From Patescibacteria group bacterium (lineage in GTDB: Bacteria > Patescibacteriota > Minisyncoccia > Phycocordibacterales > XYD1-FULL-46-19), in NCBI GenBank assembly GCA_030916795.1, contig JAUPVZ010000042.1, positions 1-14,580 on the forward strand: a stretch of 14,580 bases of DNA, given 5' to 3'. This document shows positions 13,125 through 14,580 of this stretch, piece by piece. The position numbers were made by a program, and so were the translations under genes. The notes under the pieces are model-generated. The model had not been told where the DNA came from and searched no databases. It saw nothing but the letters and a program-made list of their open reading frames with translations. Position 1 is the first letter of the stretch, and each line of letters starts with the position of its first letter.

Positions 13125-14099
13125 ATGTTGGTACATAGATGGCTGAACGGCACCTTAGGCGACCCGGCGGAGATGACGCCGCTGCGGGTGGTGGCGACCA
13201 TTGTCGCTGTCTGCAACTTGTCTTGTCGACACTGTTTCTGGCACCACGACCTAGAGGAGGTACCGGTCACGGACTGGAAAAAGCAGGCGCAATTAATAAA
13301 GAGCTGGCAGGCCGGAGTGGATTATGCGGGACGGATGGTGACGCCAAAGGGGCTCGTTTTCATAAACGCTTGTCTAAAAGCGGGAGTGAAAAAAGTCCGA
13401 GTCACCGATCATGGCTACACCATTTTCAATTTGCCAGCGGAAACTTTGGCTCGACTCGATCACGTCAGTATTTCCCTCGATGGTGTTGAGGAAGACCATG
13501 ATCGGCAACGCAATAAGGTGGGAGCGTTTCAAAAAGCCTGGTCGGCTATCCTAAAACTAAAAAATATGGGATATGATCCGATCGCCTCCTCTTGCTTGTC
13601 GCCTATGAACATCGGCCACTGGGCCGAGTTTGAGCAGATATTGGTCGATTATGACGTGCCACTCTCGGTGGCCATGATCTCTACTGCTGAGGCGGTCGTC
13701 GAACGAGGAGTAGTAGGCTTTGACGATAAGGCTTCGTGTTGGAGAGCTTTCGAAACGCTGTTGAGTGGTGTGCCAAAGATCGTGAATCTGTACGATTTGG
13801 ACCATGTTCGCTACCTGGCGCCGATTTTGAAAGACTTGCCGTGGGTGCCGGACCAGGTGGAAGGTGATGGGCTTTTGGCCAAACTGCCATCCGGGACAGA
13901 GATAATTTACCGACCACAAAGCCTGTTGTGGGGCGCAGAACTAAATCTGCGCTGGGACGGCGAGTTTTACCTGCCGACCTTAAACGGTAAGACGGGTATC
14001 AATGCTAGGCCGGGGTTCCTGCCAGCAGGGTACGCCGAAATGGTCAAGAACCTTCACGAGCAAGAGATGGGCGTCTGGTCACCCATCCTCGGCTTGTGA
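13125..14099 (+). CDS. Radical SAM protein, candidate peptide maturase
   Basis: A 324-residue radical SAM enzyme. CNLSCRHC (Cys30, Cys34, Cys37) is the CxxxCxxC motif that holds the 4Fe-4S cluster and cleaves S-adenosylmethionine to a 5'-deoxyadenosyl radical. The strand HVSISLDGVEEDHDRQR (113-129) matches the region after the barrel's middle in peptide-modifying members. The usual GGE motif is not present: the aligned place reads YAGRMVTP (67-74). Only three further Cys occur (83, 157, 205) and none in the last ~120 residues, so there is no SPASM or twitch cluster domain. No RRE leader-binding domain is recognised at the N-terminus. The next gene, 27 bases downstream, encodes a repeat peptide, so this is probably its modifying enzyme; the reaction is unknown. 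The gene is visibly GC-richer than the pgk side and has a strong Shine-Dalgarno, suggesting transfer. Confidence 0.88.
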   Translation: MLVHRWLNGTLGDPAEMTPLRVVATIVAVCNLSCRHCFWHHDLEEVPVTDWKKQAQLIKSWQAGVDYAGRMVTPKGLVFINACLKAGVKKVRVTDHGYTIFNLPAETLARLDHVSISLDGVEEDHDRQRNKVGAFQKAWSAILKLKNMGYDPIASSCLSPMNIGHWAEFEQILVDYDVPLSVAMISTAEAVVERGVVGFDDKASCWRAFETLLSGVPKIVNLYDLDHVRYLAPILKDLPWVPDQVEGDGLLAKLPSGTEIIYRPQSLLWGAELNLRWDGEFYLPTLNGKTGINARPGFLPAGYAEMVKNLHEQEMGVWSPILGL

Positions 14100-14112
14100 G
14101 AATGTTGGATTG

Positions 14113-14123
14113 AAAGGAGGTGA
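14113..14123 (+). promoter_or_regulatory. Near-perfect Shine-Dalgarno of the repeat peptide gene
   Basis: AAAGGAGGTGA complements almost the whole anti-SD end of 16S rRNA. AGGAGG is six bases from the ATG at 14127. This suggests strong translation of the peptide relative to the enzyme. Confidence 0.8.
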
Positions 14124-14126
14124 AGC

Positions 14127-14378
14127 ATGTCTATAGTGTCCGGTTCCAAAGGCCGCACTGTGCCCAGACCCGGGGGCGCCATTTCGTACTGTGTTGTGGT
14201 TGACTCGAAAGGAGGTGAGAGAGTGGGTGTAATTTCTGGTCCTAAGGGTAGAGCGATGCCCAGGCCTGGCGGTATGATCCGTCACGGTATTGTGTCCGGC
14301 CCGAAAGGTCGCCCGGTACCGCGGCCGGGCGGAAAGTCGAACGAGCCGACCCAGCCCGAAGGAGACGGGGTGAAGTAA
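14127..14378 (+). CDS. Three-copy KGR/PRPGG repeat peptide, candidate RiPP precursor
   Basis: An 83-residue basic peptide directly after the radical SAM gene. It holds three copies of a 16-residue unit at residues 2-17, 34-49 and 54-69: SIVSGSKGRTVPRPGG, GVISGPKGRAMPRPGG and GIVSGPKGRPVPRPGG. Consensus: x(I/V)(I/V)SG(P/S)KGRx(V/M)PRPGG. The copies differ at many silent positions (for example the KGR arginine is CGC, AGA, CGC), so the peptide, not just the DNA, has been kept. There is one Cys (22), one Tyr (21), one His (53) and no Trp, none of them in the repeats. Each unit ends in GG, a common peptidase cleavage signal. The acidic tail (NEPTQPEGDG) follows the last copy. Layout suggests a precursor with several cores, but no leader homologous to a known RiPP class is seen and the modified residue is unknown. 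Confidence 0.72.
   Translation: MSIVSGSKGRTVPRPGGAISYCVVVDSKGGERVGVISGPKGRAMPRPGGMIRHGIVSGPKGRPVPRPGGKSNEPTQPEGDGVK
14208..14225 (+). promoter_or_regulatory. Internal Shine-Dalgarno and in-frame GTG within the repeat peptide gene
   Basis: The same AAAGGAGGTGA (14208-14218) recurs inside the coding region, seven bases (from AGGAGG) before an in-frame GTG at 14223 (Val33), just ahead of the second repeat. It can start a 51-residue product with the last two repeats. Together with the first copy it shows duplication of a whole SD-start-core unit. Confidence 0.6.
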
Positions 14379-14379
14379 G

Positions 14380-14435
14380 TAAGAGATTATTCATCTCTTA
14401 ACAAGCCGGAGGAAATTTCCTCCGGCTTCTTTTTG
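14380..14435 (+). terminator. Tandem hairpins ending the cassette
   Basis: Two hairpins follow the peptide stop: TAAGAGAT (14380-14387) with ATCTCTTA (14393-14400), then the perfect 22-base palindrome 14405-14426 (GCCGGAGGAAA and TTTCCTCCGGC) followed by TTCTTTTTG. The second is a good plus-strand terminator. On the minus strand it may also serve the HIT-like gene, though its T-run there is poor. Confidence 0.8.
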
Positions 14436-14438
14436 TAT

Positions 14439-14580
14439 TTACATATTTTGCACAATCTTTTCCCTGTTTCCTGCAAAATCTTTTTTGTCGCCGGGGGCAT
14501 TTTGGTCGGGGTTGACCCAGATATGTGCGTGGGGGACTTCTTCACCGTCAATTTTAGATAAAACAAAGTCGGTACCAAAA
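14439..14580 (-). CDS. C-terminal end of a HIT-like protein (partial)
   Basis: The minus-strand frame open to the right edge ends at a TAA (14439-14441) and gives the last 46 residues: GTDFVLSKIDGEEVPHAHIWVNPDQ, then a hydrophilic tail ending QNM. GEEVPHAHIWV resembles the histidine-triad (HIT) motif HxHxHxx that closes the family's nucleotide hydrolases, with the first two His kept and Trp in place of the third. HIT proteins hydrolyse or transfer nucleotide phosphates. If the Trp is real, the catalytic middle His may still be present, but the triad is not canonical. A different minus-strand frame is also open here without an ATG-led family match, and was not chosen. Most of the gene is outside the window, so family assignment is tentative. 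Confidence 0.5.
   Translation of the reverse strand, partial: FGTDFVLSKIDGEEVPHAHIWVNPDQNAPGDKKDFAGNREKIVQNM

Noticed and set aside
13557..13919. Minus-strand ORFs of 78 and 120 codons inside the radical SAM gene
   Set aside because: They overlap a gene with clear family motifs, have no ribosome site, and arise from its GC-rich codon use.
14127..14378. Sactipeptide or ranthipeptide precursor
   Set aside because: Only one Cys in the peptide, outside the repeats, so thioether cross-links in each core are impossible.
14387..14578. 63-codon minus-strand ORF near the right edge
   Set aside because: It runs through both terminator hairpins, and the alternative frame ending at 14439 gives the HIT-like PHAHIWV motif.

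Overview
The window looks like a chromosomal segment of a Patescibacteria/CPR bacterium, most likely Parcubacteria-like. Three things point there: compact informational and glycolytic genes, a large secreted protein built on 'GNVGIGT..P..L.V.G' repeats, and start codons almost without Shine-Dalgarno (SD) sequences. This is inference from gene content and style; there is no rRNA in the window.

Layout. 1-187 is the 3' end of an unrecognised, GC-rich gene closed by a strong terminator. 405-4972 is a minus-strand block, read right to left: nusA-ppa, two small membrane or secreted proteins, then tig (a trigger factor without its PPIase domain) and clpP. 5200-8478 is a plus-strand pair: a single-pass membrane protein with a three-copy SExEK repeat, and a 971-residue secreted repeat protein with a Cys-rich C-terminal domain. 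8561-12111 carries a GspE/PilB-like protein that has lost its Walker A motif, then tpiA and pgk. 12127-12957 (minus) is a TrmB-type regulator whose promoter is covered by a 14-bp-arm palindrome. 13125-14378 is a two-gene cassette: a radical SAM enzyme followed by an 83-residue peptide with three copies of a basic SG(P/S)KGRxxPRPGG motif. 14439-14580 is the C-terminal end of a HIT-like protein on the minus strand.

The most interesting item is the radical SAM plus repeat-peptide cassette. It has the layout of a RiPP maturase and its multi-core precursor, but the core has no conserved Cys, Trp or Tyr and matches no RiPP class I can name. The cassette is GC-richer than its neighbours. It is also the only part of the window with strong SD sequences: GGAGG before the enzyme, and AAAGGAGGTGA before the peptide and again inside the peptide gene. 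Both features suggest transfer.

Secondary signals are regulatory. A candidate attenuator with a 10-codon leader ORF lies ahead of nusA. A 26-codon leader ORF ahead of clpP starts almost like ClpP itself. The TrmB-type gene has a probable autoregulatory operator. Several promoters share an extended -10 (TGnTATAAT), and two of them sit so close to the start codon that the mRNAs are probably leaderless. No tRNA, rRNA, CRISPR array or insertion sequence was seen.
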